A stretch of 64,000 bases of DNA from JBHIYN01 sp041984235 (GCA_041984235.1 JBHIYN010000022.1:18486-82485); one strand, 5' to 3'. Counted from the first letter of the stretch, positions 23,832 through 32,334 are shown. Numbers and translations are program-made. Notes: a model not told the origin generated them from the sequence alone.

Positions 23832-25523
23832 GTGGCTCTCAATTCGTTCAGCCGAGCGCTGACCACGAATCCGGCGCGCGGCCCGGCGCAGGCGATCCTT
23901 CGCGGCGCGGGCCTGACACGCGACGACCTGCACAAGCCGCAGGTCGGCATATCGACTGTCTGGCTCGACGGCAGTACCTGCAACATGCACTTGCCGAGGC
24001 TCGTGAACGCGGCGCGGGAGAGCATGGTCGACGCCGGTCTCGTGGGTCTCGGTTTCGCCGCGAGCGGCGTTAACGATGCCTTGTGCATGGGCGGCGAAGG
24101 GATGTGCTATTCGCTTCCGTCCCGTGACCTGATCGCTGACTCGATCGAAATGGTGATGCGTGCCCACGCTTACGACGCAAACGTGTCCATTCCTGGCTGT
24201 GACAAGAATCTGCCCGGCTGTCTGCTCGCGGTCGCGCGCGTCGACCGCCCCTCGCTCATCGTATTCGGCGGGCACATCGAACCAGGCAGACTCGACGGTG
24301 AGCGCATCGACGTCGTCAGCACCTTCCAGGCGTACGGCGAGTTGCTCTCCGGCCGCATCGATGCGGATCAACATGCAGCGATCGTCGACCATGCTTGTCC
24401 GGGCGCCGGCGCGTGCGGTGGTATGTACACGGCGAGCACCATGGCGGTGGTTATCGAGACACTGGGTCTGTCGCTGCCTTACAGTTCGTCACTTCCGGCA
24501 TTGTCAGACGCGAAACTGAACGAGTGCCGGCAGGCAGGTGCCGTGGTCCGCAATCTTCTCGAAACTGACCTGAAACCGAGTCTGCTGCTTACCCGCACGG
24601 CGTTCGAGAATGCGTTGGCCGTGGTCATGGCGTTGGGCGGCTCGACCAATGCCGTCCTGCATTTGCTCGCCCTTGCCCGCACGGTGGACGTTCCCCTGGG
24701 GCTCGATGACGTCGAGACCGTGGCCGCGCGCACGCCCCGGCTTGCCGACTTGAAACCGGCCGGACCTTACCTGATGGCCGACGTGCATGCGGCCGGCGGG
24801 ACACCGGCCGTGCTCAAGGAGCTGCTCCGCGCAGGGTTGATCGACGGTGACTGTCCGACCGTCACCGGTCACACGCTTGCTGAGAACCTGGCCAATTTAC
24901 CTGGCCTGTCGCCGACACAAGAGTTCCTGCGGCCCGTCGACGCACCGCTTTCGTCACGCGGTCACATTCACGTGCTGCGCGGAAACCTGGCACCGGGCGG
25001 CGCCGTGGCAAAGGCAAGCGGCGTCGGCGTCGACCGCTTCAGTGGACCCGCCCGGGTGTTCGAAACCGAGGCAGCCATGCTCGGCGCGCTCGAGCGGCGT
25101 GAAATCGTCGCCGGTGACGTGGTCGTTATCCGGGGTCAGGGACCGCGCGGCGGCCCCGGAATGCCGGAGATGCTGGCACCGTCCGCGGCGCTCGTCGGTG
25201 CCGGTCTGGGCGGTCGCGTCGCACTCGTGACCGACGGCCGCTACTCGGGCGGTTCTCACGGCATGATCGTCGGCCATGTCGTGCCCGAAGCCGCGGTCGG
25301 CGGCCCGATAGCGCGGCTCATCGATGGAGACAGAATCGTCATCGACCTCGCCGACGGCACGCTGGACGTCGACATCACCCCGGGTGCGCTCGAGCAGCGG
25401 CCCGCGGTCGCGGTCTCACGCGGCCTTCGCCGGGGTATGCTGCAACGCTACGTTGCCTCCACAGGAGACGCGTCAACAGGCTGCATGATGGTGGATCCGG
25501 ATGTTCAGCGCGGCAATCTTTGA
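23832..25523 (+). CDS. ilvD: IlvD/Edd-family dehydratase
   Basis: I chose GTG 23832 because GGAGG lies 7 bp ahead; the GTG at 23826 is too close to it. The 563 residues match dihydroxy-acid dehydratase length. The three iron-sulfur cysteines are Cys50 (DGSTCNMHL), Cys123 (IPGCDKNLPGC) and Cys195 (GAGACGGMYTAST), and the C-terminal RGQGPRGGPGMPEM and TDGRYSGGSHG blocks are present. The reaction is removal of water from a 2,3-dihydroxy acid, either in valine/isoleucine synthesis or on sugar acids. The divergent LysR gene and the overlapping HAD phosphatase hint at a regulated catabolic role rather than amino acid synthesis. Confidence 0.9.
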   Translation: MALNSFSRALTTNPARGPAQAILRGAGLTRDDLHKPQVGISTVWLDGSTCNMHLPRLVNAARESMVDAGLVGLGFAASGVNDALCMGGEGMCYSLPSRDLIADSIEMVMRAHAYDANVSIPGCDKNLPGCLLAVARVDRPSLIVFGGHIEPGRLDGERIDVVSTFQAYGELLSGRIDADQHAAIVDHACPGAGACGGMYTASTMAVVIETLGLSLPYSSSLPALSDAKLNECRQAGAVVRNLLETDLKPSLLLTRTAFENALAVVMALGGSTNAVLHLLALARTVDVPLGLDDVETVAARTPRLADLKPAGPYLMADVHAAGGTPAVLKELLRAGLIDGDCPTVTGHTLAENLANLPGLSPTQEFLRPVDAPLSSRGHIHVLRGNLAPGGAVAKASGVGVDRFSGPARVFETEAAMLGALERREIVAGDVVVIRGQGPRGGPGMPEMLAPSAALVGAGLGGRVALVTDGRYSGGSHGMIVGHVVPEAAVGGPIARLIDGDRIVIDLADGTLDVDITPGALEQRPAVAVSRGLRRGMLQRYVASTGDASTGCMMVDPDVQRGNL

Positions 25524-26196
25524 CCTCGACGGGTTGCTGGTCGACTCCGCCCCGCTGTGGGCGCGTGCGGAGCGTGAGGTATTCGGCTCTCTGGGGGTTG
25601 ACGTGACGGCGCGCGACCAGCGCGCGACTGCGCGGTTGTCGACCGCCGCCGTCACACGGTTCTGGTTCACGCGTCGTCCCTGGGACGGGCCGTCGCTGTC
25701 TGACGTCGAGGCCCGCGTAATCGACCGCGTGCGCGGACTTGCCGCGCGCGGGGTCACCATAATGCCGGGCGTAACGCAGGTATTGTCCCTGTGCCGGACA
25801 CTGCGTTTGACTACCGGCATCGCGACCAATGCGCCGGCGCGGGTGTGCGACGTCATGCTGGCGCAACTGGACCCGGGCGCCGGATTCGACGTCGTGGTCA
25901 CCGCCGACGACGTTGCGCGACCGAAGCCACAGCCCGATGTCTACGCACTCGCCGCCCGCCGTCTCGGAGCCGAGCCGCAGCACTGCCTCGTTTTCGAGGA
26001 CTCGCCGGAAGGCGTGGCCGCGGCGCGCCGCGCCGGTATGACCGTCGTCGCGGTCGTCGCACAACCTGGCACGTATGTACGAGGGCCACTGCCGGCGCAT
26101 ACCGTGGTCGCCGCACTCGATACCGTTGACGAGGCAATGCTCGCTTCGCTGGCAGCTAAGCGCTCGACGAGACCAATCAAGCGGGTAACGGCGTGA
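25501..26196 (+). CDS. HAD-superfamily phosphatase (beta-phosphoglucomutase/YniC-like)
   Basis: The 231-residue protein overlaps the dehydratase by 23 bp, so it is translationally coupled. HAD motif I is FDLDGLLVDS (Asp8 nucleophile, Asp10 acid/base), motif II ATNAPA, motif III K in RPKPQPDVY, and motif IV FEDSPEGVAAARRAGM. The cap is of the small helical C1 type. Close relatives are sugar-phosphate phosphatases such as 2-deoxyglucose-6-phosphatase. With an IlvD/Edd dehydratase it may process a sugar-acid intermediate. The following 108 bp to the convergent TetR gene contain a 7-bp stem (26252-26258 with 26270-26276). Confidence 0.88.
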   Translation: MFSAAIFDLDGLLVDSAPLWARAEREVFGSLGVDVTARDQRATARLSTAAVTRFWFTRRPWDGPSLSDVEARVIDRVRGLAARGVTIMPGVTQVLSLCRTLRLTTGIATNAPARVCDVMLAQLDPGAGFDVVVTADDVARPKPQPDVYALAARRLGAEPQHCLVFEDSPEGVAAARRAGMTVVAVVAQPGTYVRGPLPAHTVVAALDTVDEAMLASLAAKRSTRPIKRVTA

Positions 26197-26304
26197 ACGA
26201 GGACGAGTGGTTCCGGGAGTCGTCCGCCGGCTGCGGCGATGGCTGCGGGGAAGCGACGCTTTGTTTTTCCGTCGCTCGGACGCGGTCCCTCGTCCCCACC
26301 GCGC

Positions 26305-26925
26305 TCACAACGCCTCGCACATGCGCAGGAAGTCACGGCTGACGCGCCGCGCCCGGGCGCCCAGCTGGCGCCGCGTCAGCGGCGCTTCCATCTCGACGTA
26401 ACGGTAGAGCATGGGCTTGTGCAGCAGCATGCCGAGGAAGTAGTCGGCCGCGCGCTTCGGATCGCGGCAGCGCAGGTGTCCGCGCTCGGCGTGGCGTGCG
26501 AAGAAGCGCTCGATGCCCGCCAGCGACTTGGCCGGGCCGTGGCTGATGAACAGCTCGCCGAGGTAACGCGAGCGCGGCGCCTCGACGTAGAGCAGCCGCC
26601 ACAAACCCATCGCCTCCGGCGACGACACCGTACCCAGCGTCTGGCGGGCGATCGCCTCCAGGCCGCCTTCCAGATCGGGGCTGTCGAAGTCGACCGCGTC
26701 GAGCTGGGCCATGTGATCAGCGAGCACGTGATCGAGCACCGCGGCGAACAGCTTGCGCTTGTTGCCGAAGTGCTTGTACAGCGTGACCTTGGAGCCGCCG
26801 ACGCGAGCGTTCAGCTCGTTCATGCTGGTGCCGGCGTAGCCGTGGGCGACGAACAGGGCTGTCGCCTCTTTGAGAATGGTCTCGCGCACCTCGCCGGAGC
26901 TGCGCCGCACAACTGCTGGGGTCAT
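26305..26925 (-). CDS. TetR-family transcriptional regulator
   Basis: The 206-residue protein starts with a TetR DNA-binding domain: VRETILKEATALFVAHGYAG, then TSMNELNARVGGSKVTLYKHFGNK, in which YKHFGNK is the recognition-helix signature. The C-terminal domain (residues 80-206) is of the AcrR C-terminal type seen in regulators of aromatic transport and catabolism. It is divergent from the Rieske oxygenase gene; the 189-bp interval holds a perfect 16-bp palindrome that is the likely operator. Repression of the hydroquinone operon and relief by an aromatic ligand is the simplest model. Confidence 0.93.
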   Translation of the reverse strand: MTPAVVRRSSGEVRETILKEATALFVAHGYAGTSMNELNARVGGSKVTLYKHFGNKRKLFAAVLDHVLADHMAQLDAVDFDSPDLEGGLEAIARQTLGTVSSPEAMGLWRLLYVEAPRSRYLGELFISHGPAKSLAGIERFFARHAERGHLRCRDPKRAADYFLGMLLHKPMLYRYVEMEAPLTRRQLGARARRVSRDFLRMCEAL

Positions 26926-27012
26926 CGCCTCGGGTTTCCCGCCTGACGCGCTGCAACTTAGCAGAGGGCTAACGGCGCGCCAATCGCGCCGCCACGGTGC
27001 TGCGGCGCACTA

Positions 27013-27028
27013 TGTACCGCGCGGTACA
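27013..27028. promoter_or_regulatory. TetR operator candidate overlapping the Rieske-gene promoter
   Basis: TGTACCGCGCGGTACA is a perfect 16-bp palindrome. A -10-like TAGAAT lies at 27036-27041, so the palindrome covers the -35 position of the plus-strand promoter, the usual geometry for repression. The oxygenase start is 86 bp downstream and the TetR start 87 bp away on the other side. Confidence 0.7.
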
Positions 27029-27114
27029 CTGACGCTAGAATGCGCCTGCCGCGACCGGCAGCGGGACCGGGGCGGCGCCGGTGAGGGATCCCGATCGCGA
27101 GGGCAAGGGCCGAC

Positions 27115-28233
27115 ATGAGCACCCCGTTCCTGGACAACGCATGGTACGCGGCGGCGTGGAGTGACGAGGTCGGACAGGCCTTGTTCGAACGCACCATCAT
27201 CGGCCGCTCGGTACTCTTCTATCGCGATCCCGACAACGTCGCGGTGGCCCTGGACAACGCCTGCCCGCATCGCTCGGCGCCCCTGCACATGGGCAAGCTG
27301 CACGGCGACATCGTCGAATGTCCCTACCACGGCCTGCGTTTCGATCGCGAGGGCCGCTGCGTGCTCAACCCGCACGGCAGCGGCAAGATCCCGTCGCGTG
27401 CGCGCTGCCGGCGCTACCCGCTGGAGGAAGCGCACGACATGCTGTGGATCTGGATGGGCGATCCGGCCTACGCCGACCCCGCCACCATCCCCGATTTCTC
27501 CTGTCACACCGACCCGCGCTTTCCGACCGTCAAGGGCGTGATCGAAATGCACGGCTACTACGAGCTGATCACCGACAACCTGATGGACCTGACCCATGTC
27601 GAGTTCGTGCACGAAGGCATCCTCGGCTCCGATGCGATCAAGCGTGGCGAGCATCACGTGCACCAGGCCGGTACCACCATCTGGTCCAACCGCTGGTGTC
27701 CGGACGGCCTTGCCCCGCCGGCGTGGGACGCGATGTTCGACCATTACGGCAAGCCGGTCGATCACTGGCTGTACATGCGCTGGGACGCGCCGGCGCACAT
27801 GCTGCTCGACGTCGGCATCACTCCGGCGGGCCGCCCGCGCGAAGAAGGCATCTGGATGTACGGCACCGATATCCTGACCCCGCGCGACGCTGGCAGCACC
27901 TACTACTTCTGGGGCGTGTCGCGCGCCTACGCGCAGGACGACCCGTCCGCCGGTGCGGCCTGGGCCGAGGCCATCAAGGCGGCCTTCGGCGGCCAGGACA
28001 AACCCATGATCGAGGCCCAGCAGGCCCTCATCCGCAGCCGCGGCGGCAACGACATCAGCGACGTCGACCACGTCATGCTGCAGACCGACGCCGGCCCCGA
28101 ACGCTGCCGCCGCGCCCTGCGCCGGCTGATCGAGGCGGAGGGGGCAGACAGCGTGCCGGACCCGCAGAACCCCAATCTCGCCGACCTCTTCGCCGCGGCC
28201 CGCGATCCGGACAAGGTCGAGCCGATGGTGTGA
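27115..28233 (+). CDS. Rieske non-heme iron oxygenase (VanA-like)
   Basis: The 372-residue oxygenase has a Rieske cluster site Cys50-x-His52-x16-Cys69-x2-His72 (CPHRSAPL and CPYHGL) and a mononuclear iron centre in DNLMDLTHVEFVHEG. Length and layout match vanillate O-demethylase oxygenase and related one-component aromatic demethylases or hydroxylases. Upstream of a hydroquinone dioxygenase it may make hydroquinone or a substituted hydroquinone by O-demethylation of a 4-methoxyphenol-type substrate; this is inference from position. Its reductase is not adjacent; the ferredoxin at 22.4 kb is one candidate. Confidence 0.92.
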   Translation: MSTPFLDNAWYAAAWSDEVGQALFERTIIGRSVLFYRDPDNVAVALDNACPHRSAPLHMGKLHGDIVECPYHGLRFDREGRCVLNPHGSGKIPSRARCRRYPLEEAHDMLWIWMGDPAYADPATIPDFSCHTDPRFPTVKGVIEMHGYYELITDNLMDLTHVEFVHEGILGSDAIKRGEHHVHQAGTTIWSNRWCPDGLAPPAWDAMFDHYGKPVDHWLYMRWDAPAHMLLDVGITPAGRPREEGIWMYGTDILTPRDAGSTYYFWGVSRAYAQDDPSAGAAWAEAIKAAFGGQDKPMIEAQQALIRSRGGNDISDVDHVMLQTDAGPERCRRALRRLIEAEGADSVPDPQNPNLADLFAAARDPDKVEPMV

Positions 28234-28337
28234 GCCGCGATTCCGCATGCTGCGCCGCATCGTGTACGGTGGCGGCGGGACTGCCTAACATTGATTGCCC
28301 GTAACGGCGCCGTGGCGCCGGCTGCAAGGAGAGTGCC

Positions 28338-28838
28338 ATGACCACAGCAACCCGCTTCGCCGCGACCGGCGACTACGTCAAGGGCGGCGTCGAGATCATC
28401 GGGGACGAACAGGCCGGCCGCTACCTGTTCTCAAACATGTTCGAGGTCGCCGAACAGTCGGCGCCCTGGGAACGGGTCGTCATCGCGCGCAACCTCGAGT
28501 TCACCATCGAGTGCGCGCGCGCCGAGGGCGACTCACCATGGTACCTGTGCGCGCACGACGAGACCGCGCTGTCGATGCAGGGCGCGATGGAGATCCACTT
28601 CGTCAAGCCCGATGACGCCGCACTGGTGCCGCATGCCGACCATCCCGGCGCGGTGCGGCTGGACGGCGCACCGGCCGGCCGGGCGATGGGCCACGTCCGG
28701 CTGGGGCGCGGCCACCAGGCGCTGCTGCCGGCCGGCGCCGCCTACCAGATCCGTCCCGCCGGCGTAGGCGTGGTCCTGCTGCAGTCGATCCTCGGCGACG
28801 AGTCCATCGAACGCTGGGCCGACATCTGCCAACACTGA
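28338..28838 (+). CDS. hapC: Hydroquinone 1,2-dioxygenase small subunit (HapC/PnpC-like)
   Basis: The 166-residue protein (about 18 kDa) has a strong AAGGAG site before ATG 28338. Its size and its position directly before the large subunit match the small subunit of two-component hydroquinone dioxygenases (HapC of Pseudomonas fluorescens ACB, PnpC of strain WBC-3). It looks like a degenerate cupin: GYLF-like beta strands such as WERVVIARNLEFTIECARA, SMQGAMEIHFVKPDD and GRGHQALLPAGAAYQI, without a full metal-binding motif. It should assemble with the next gene product into a heterotetramer. The 104 bp before it hold a GGCGCC-GT-GGCGCC palindrome. Confidence 0.82.
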   Translation: MTTATRFAATGDYVKGGVEIIGDEQAGRYLFSNMFEVAEQSAPWERVVIARNLEFTIECARAEGDSPWYLCAHDETALSMQGAMEIHFVKPDDAALVPHADHPGAVRLDGAPAGRAMGHVRLGRGHQALLPAGAAYQIRPAGVGVVLLQSILGDESIERWADICQH

Positions 28839-28856
28839 CTACCGGAGAGCGCACGC

Positions 28857-29873
28857 ATGGCAACCGCAACCGATCACGTACACGACGACGTCACCATCAT
28901 CGACGAGGCGCACCGCGAGACGCTGGACGAGCGCTACGGATACCACGTCTACCGCATCGGCGGCTTCACCTTCGAACGCGACGAGTACTTCGCCCGCGTG
29001 ACCTACCCCAGGGGCACCTACGTCAGTGACGTCGGCAGCTTCCTGCGCGCGATGATGCGTGACGTGGCGTGGGGCTTCTTCTACGGCTGGGTCAATTTCG
29101 ACGACGTCTTCGGCACCGTCAATCACTACGGCTCGGTCGACGTCTTCGTCGGCAGCTACAACGCCGGTTACAAGGCGGCCGGCACCGATTACATGGAGCG
29201 CTTCGATGCCAACCGGCTGATGGCCTGCTTCCGCTCGCTGCTGTCCGACTGGACCAACGCCGGCTTCGACCCGTTCGCGGCGCCGTTGGAAACCGGCACG
29301 CCCTACGGCTCCAAGAACGGCAACAACGACGCCGCGGTCAACTTCCAGCGCGAGCTGGCCGAGCGCTTCGTCGGCCTCGACGGCGACACCGAGCTGCGTA
29401 CCGACGCGCGCGGCTTCCCCGTCAACCGCCACTTCAACGACGTCGACCAGTCGGAGCCCGAGGTGCACTGCGAGCCCGGCTTCGAGGGGCAGCTCTCGGC
29501 CTTCAACCTGTTCGCCTACCTGTCGCGCTCGCCGGTAACGTGGAATCCCTCGATCGTCTCGGTGGTCGGGGAAAGTGCCTACTGCCCGACCTCCGAGGAG
29601 CACATCCTGCCGATCCAGCACGGCAACGACCGCGTCGAGTGGTTCCTGCAGCTCTCCGACGAGATCACCTGGCAGATCGGCGACAAGAACACCGCCGCGC
29701 CCAAGGCCGTGGTGACCATGAAGGCCGGTGACGTGGCCGCCATGCCGGCCGACATCTCGCACCGTGGCTACTCGCCCAAGCGCTCCATGCTGCTGGTGTG
29801 GGAGAACATGACGCCGGGCCTGGAGCTGCGCTACGCCTCGGGCGAGCTGCCGCCCACAGCGGCCGAGATCTAA
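28857..29873 (+). CDS. hapD: Hydroquinone 1,2-dioxygenase large catalytic subunit (HapD/PnpD-like)
   Basis: The 338-residue protein (about 38 kDa) follows the small subunit by 18 bp with a GGAGA site. The C-terminal cupin carries His255-x-Asn257-x3-Glu261 (QHGNDRVEW) and His302 (DISHRGYS). These align, with a shift of one residue, with the iron ligands His256, Asn258, Glu262 and His303 that I recall for PnpD. The enzyme cleaves hydroquinone next to a hydroxyl group to 4-hydroxymuconic semialdehyde. The aldehyde dehydrogenase two genes' step later is encoded directly downstream, as in the hap and pnp clusters. Confidence 0.9.
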   Translation: MATATDHVHDDVTIIDEAHRETLDERYGYHVYRIGGFTFERDEYFARVTYPRGTYVSDVGSFLRAMMRDVAWGFFYGWVNFDDVFGTVNHYGSVDVFVGSYNAGYKAAGTDYMERFDANRLMACFRSLLSDWTNAGFDPFAAPLETGTPYGSKNGNNDAAVNFQRELAERFVGLDGDTELRTDARGFPVNRHFNDVDQSEPEVHCEPGFEGQLSAFNLFAYLSRSPVTWNPSIVSVVGESAYCPTSEEHILPIQHGNDRVEWFLQLSDEITWQIGDKNTAAPKAVVTMKAGDVAAMPADISHRGYSPKRSMLLVWENMTPGLELRYASGELPPTAAEI

Positions 29874-29885
29874 CCCTCCATCGCT

Positions 29886-29906
29886 GCGCCGGCAGTCTGC
29901 CGGCGC
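29886..29906 (+). terminator. Hairpin between the dioxygenase and aldehyde dehydrogenase genes
   Basis: A perfect 9-bp stem (GCGCCGGCA with its complement) around a 3-base loop lies 12 bp after the large-subunit stop. There is no T run, and the next gene of the pathway follows in the same direction. It may be a partial terminator or an RNA processing or stability element inside the operon. Confidence 0.4.
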
Positions 29907-29991
29907 GTGTGGACGCCCCGCGCCGGCCGGTGCAAACGACCGCGCGCTTCCCGTTTGACGACCTTGCACCCCGCCCGCAGGAGACACCAGC

Positions 29992-31491
29992 ATGCTCGAC
30001 CAGGCCAGAGTAGTAGACATCGACAGGCTGCCGCGCCAGCTCTTCATCGGCGGCGAATGGGTCGATGGCGCGGCCGGCACGCGCATCCCGGTCAGCAACC
30101 CGTTCGACGACAGCTGCCTGGTCGAGATCGCCGAGGCGCGCGCGGCGGACGTCGATCGCGCAGTCGCCGCTGCGCGCGCCGCTTTCCCGGCGTGGGCCGC
30201 GCTGGCCGCCTCCGAGCGCGGCCGGCTGCTCTACAAGCTGGTCGAGAAGATGGAGGCCTGCTTCGACGAGCTCGCCGAGCTCGAGGCCATCGACACCGGC
30301 CACCCAATCAAGGACACGCGCTTCCTCGACGTGCCGCGCACCCTGCTCAATTTCCGCTACTTCGCCGGCATGGCCGACAAGATCGACGGTCGCCAGGTTC
30401 CGGTGGAGCCGGGCTTCCTCAACGTCGTCAAGCGCCAGCCGGTCGGCGTGGTCGGCCAGATCGTGCCGTGGAACTTCCCGCTCATGTTCTGCAGCTGGAA
30501 GCTCGGCCCGGCACTGGCGGCAGGCAACACGGTGGTCATGAAGCCGTCGGAGATCACGCCGCTTACGACCCTGCGCCTGGCCGAGATGATGCACGAGGTC
30601 GGCTTCCCGCCCGGGGTGATCAACATCGTGCCGGGCTACGGGCACCTCGCCGGCCAGCGCCTCGCCGAGCATCCGGACGTCGACAAGATCGCGTTCACCG
30701 GCTCCACCGCCACCGGGCGCCGCATCGTCGAGGCCTCCGCCGGCAACCTCAAGCGCGTCTCGCTGGAGCTCGGCGGCAAGGGGCCGAACGTCGTGTTCGA
30801 GGACGCCGTGCTCCCCGCCGCGGTTGGCGGCTCGGCGTTCGCCATCTTCCACAACCAGGGCCAGGCCTGCATCGCCGGCTCGCGCCTGCTGCTGCACGAA
30901 CGCATCGCCGACGCCTTCCTGGAGAAGTTCATCGCTCTCGCGGAATCGATCCGGCTCGGCGATCCACTGGATCCCGAGACCGAGATGGGCCCGCTGACGT
31001 CGCGCATGCACCAGGAACGGGTGCTGAGTTACCTCGAGCTGTGCCGCAAGGAGGGCAACACGGTGCTCACGGGCGGCGGCGCGCCTGCCGATGCCGCGCT
31101 CGCCCGCGGCTGCTTCCTCGAACCGACCGTGGTCGAGGCCAGGCCGGGCGACACGGTGTTCCGTGAAGAAGTGTTCGGGCCGTTCGTCTCGGTCACCCGC
31201 TTCAGCGACGAGGAGGAAGCCGTCGCCCTCGCCAACGACACGCCTTACGGTCTCGGCAGCGGTCTGTGGACGACCGATCTCGCGCGCGCCCACCGCGTCG
31301 CCGACGCCATCGAGGCCGGCATGGTGTGGGTCAATTGCTACAAGCGGGTGCACCCGGGCTCGCCATTCGGCGGTGTCGGACAATCCGGGTTCGGCCGCGA
31401 CCTCGGCACCGAGTGCCTCGACGAGTACACCGAGGCAAAATCCATCTGGATCAATTACGACGCCCGGATTCCGCCGTTCTACAAGCGCTGA
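29992..31491 (+). CDS. hapE: Aldehyde dehydrogenase, probable 4-hydroxymuconic semialdehyde dehydrogenase (HapE-like)
   Basis: The 499-residue enzyme has a full NAD(P)-dependent aldehyde dehydrogenase active site: Asn161 (VPWNFP), Lys184 (MKPSE), Glu259 (LELGGKGPN) and the nucleophile Cys293 (NQGQACIAGS). FTGSTATGR is the Rossmann glycine motif. AGGAG precedes ATG 29992. Next to a two-component hydroquinone dioxygenase, the expected substrate is 4-hydroxymuconic semialdehyde, oxidised to maleylacetate. General 2-hydroxymuconic or betaine-type aldehyde activity cannot be excluded from sequence. Confidence 0.88.
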   Translation: MLDQARVVDIDRLPRQLFIGGEWVDGAAGTRIPVSNPFDDSCLVEIAEARAADVDRAVAAARAAFPAWAALAASERGRLLYKLVEKMEACFDELAELEAIDTGHPIKDTRFLDVPRTLLNFRYFAGMADKIDGRQVPVEPGFLNVVKRQPVGVVGQIVPWNFPLMFCSWKLGPALAAGNTVVMKPSEITPLTTLRLAEMMHEVGFPPGVINIVPGYGHLAGQRLAEHPDVDKIAFTGSTATGRRIVEASAGNLKRVSLELGGKGPNVVFEDAVLPAAVGGSAFAIFHNQGQACIAGSRLLLHERIADAFLEKFIALAESIRLGDPLDPETEMGPLTSRMHQERVLSYLELCRKEGNTVLTGGGAPADAALARGCFLEPTVVEARPGDTVFREEVFGPFVSVTRFSDEEEAVALANDTPYGLGSGLWTTDLARAHRVADAIEAGMVWVNCYKRVHPGSPFGGVGQSGFGRDLGTECLDEYTEAKSIWINYDARIPPFYKR

Positions 31492-31604
31492 GGCAAGACC
31501 CGCGGCGCGCTAGAATCCGCCGCGGCGCTGCCGCCGTCCGGTCGCCGTGACGTGAGCGCCGCGACCAGCCACCCATTAACCACACTGCCGAGCAAGGAGT
31601 TCCC

Positions 31605-31886
31605 ATGAGCGCATACGTCGTCGTTCACGCCAACATTCTCGATGACCAGAAAATGCAGGAGTACGGCGCCGGCGCCGGCCCGACCGTCGCCGCGCACGGT
31701 GGCAAGGTCGTGTGTCGCGGACCGTCGACCGCGCTGGCCGGCGACAGCCCGCACCAGGTCATGGTGGTGCTGGAGTTTCCCGATCGCGCCGCGGCGCAGA
31801 AATGGTACGACTCGGCCGAGTACCAGGCGCTGATCCCGACCCGGCAGGCCGCGATGGACGCGGTGTTCACACTCGCCGGCGAGTAA
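31605..31886 (+). CDS. DUF1330 family small protein
   Basis: The 93-residue protein is a single dimeric alpha-beta barrel (ferredoxin-like) domain of the DUF1330 family, with YVVVHANILDDQKMQEYG, HQVMVVLEFPDRAAAQKWYD and SAEYQALIPTRQAA. Function is unknown; relatives occur near catabolic genes and resemble small monooxygenase or lyase folds. A GGAG site lies before ATG 31605. An 8-bp stem (31500-31507 with 31518-31525) and an embedded TAGAAT box at 31511 lie in the gap after the aldehyde dehydrogenase, so it may have its own promoter. Its 3' end overlaps the convergent MarR gene by 20 bp. Confidence 0.88.
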   Translation: MSAYVVVHANILDDQKMQEYGAGAGPTVAAHGGKVVCRGPSTALAGDSPHQVMVVLEFPDRAAAQKWYDSAEYQALIPTRQAAMDAVFTLAGE

Positions 31887-32256
31887 CGCCCTGCGCGCGC
31901 GCGGCCGGCCAGCGCGCGAAGAAGCGCCGGCCGCGCGCGGTGAGAAAGACCTGCTTGCGGCGCAGGTTGAGCGGATCGGTGCGCAGCTCGATCAGGCCGG
32001 GGCCTACGGTCTTGCGCGAGGTCCGGGCGCTGAGATCCGCCAGGTTGCGCGACAGGGCGGTAATCGAGGTCGAATCCAGGTGTGCCAGGAGCTCGCTCTG
32101 GCTCGCACCCTCGTGGCCGTGCACCGCGATCAGGATCAGCAGGCGCTGCAGGGTCACGTCCGGACCCAGCTCGCGCCGCGCGTAACGCAATCCGCGATCG
32201 AGCTCGCGCAGCGCACTCAGCGGCTCACTATCCGGTGTGGTTACGGTCGCGTTCAC
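31867..32256 (-). CDS. MarR-family transcriptional regulator
   Basis: The preferred start is GTG 32256 (129 residues) because the DNA just upstream is a palindromic operator; ATG 32316 in the same frame would translate through it and give 149 residues. Winged-helix elements are visible: the helix-turn-helix SQSELLAHLDSTSITALSRNLA and the wing region DPLNLRRKQVFLTARGR. No cysteine near the N-terminus suggests an OhrR-type thiol switch. The gene is divergent from dps across the operator at 32270-32291, so control of dps and autoregulation are likely. Confidence 0.8.
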   Translation of the reverse strand: MNATVTTPDSEPLSALRELDRGLRYARRELGPDVTLQRLLILIAVHGHEGASQSELLAHLDSTSITALSRNLADLSARTSRKTVGPGLIELRTDPLNLRRKQVFLTARGRRFFARWPAARAQGVTRRRV

Positions 32257-32269
32257 GGGGCAATGGTCT

Positions 32270-32291
32270 CGCAATATTTGCGTTATCGCAA
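32270..32291. promoter_or_regulatory. Three-half-site operator between marR-like gene and dps
   Basis: Half-sites CGCAA (32270-32274), TTGCG (32278-32282) and CGCAA (32287-32291) form two overlapping perfect palindromes with 3-bp and 4-bp centres. The site lies 14 bp before the regulator's GTG and 44 bp before the dps ATG. Similar TTGC/GCAA arms are known in MarR-family operators. An AT-rich stretch follows toward dps. Confidence 0.65.
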
Positions 32292-32334
32292 CTATCTTGT
32301 TAGCCTGTGGTTTCATTTCACACATGGAGGCCAC

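Noticed and set aside
29665..31383. A 572-codon minus-strand frame opposite the aldehyde dehydrogenase.
   Set aside because: Low-complexity composition and complete overlap with an intact dehydrogenase carrying all catalytic residues.
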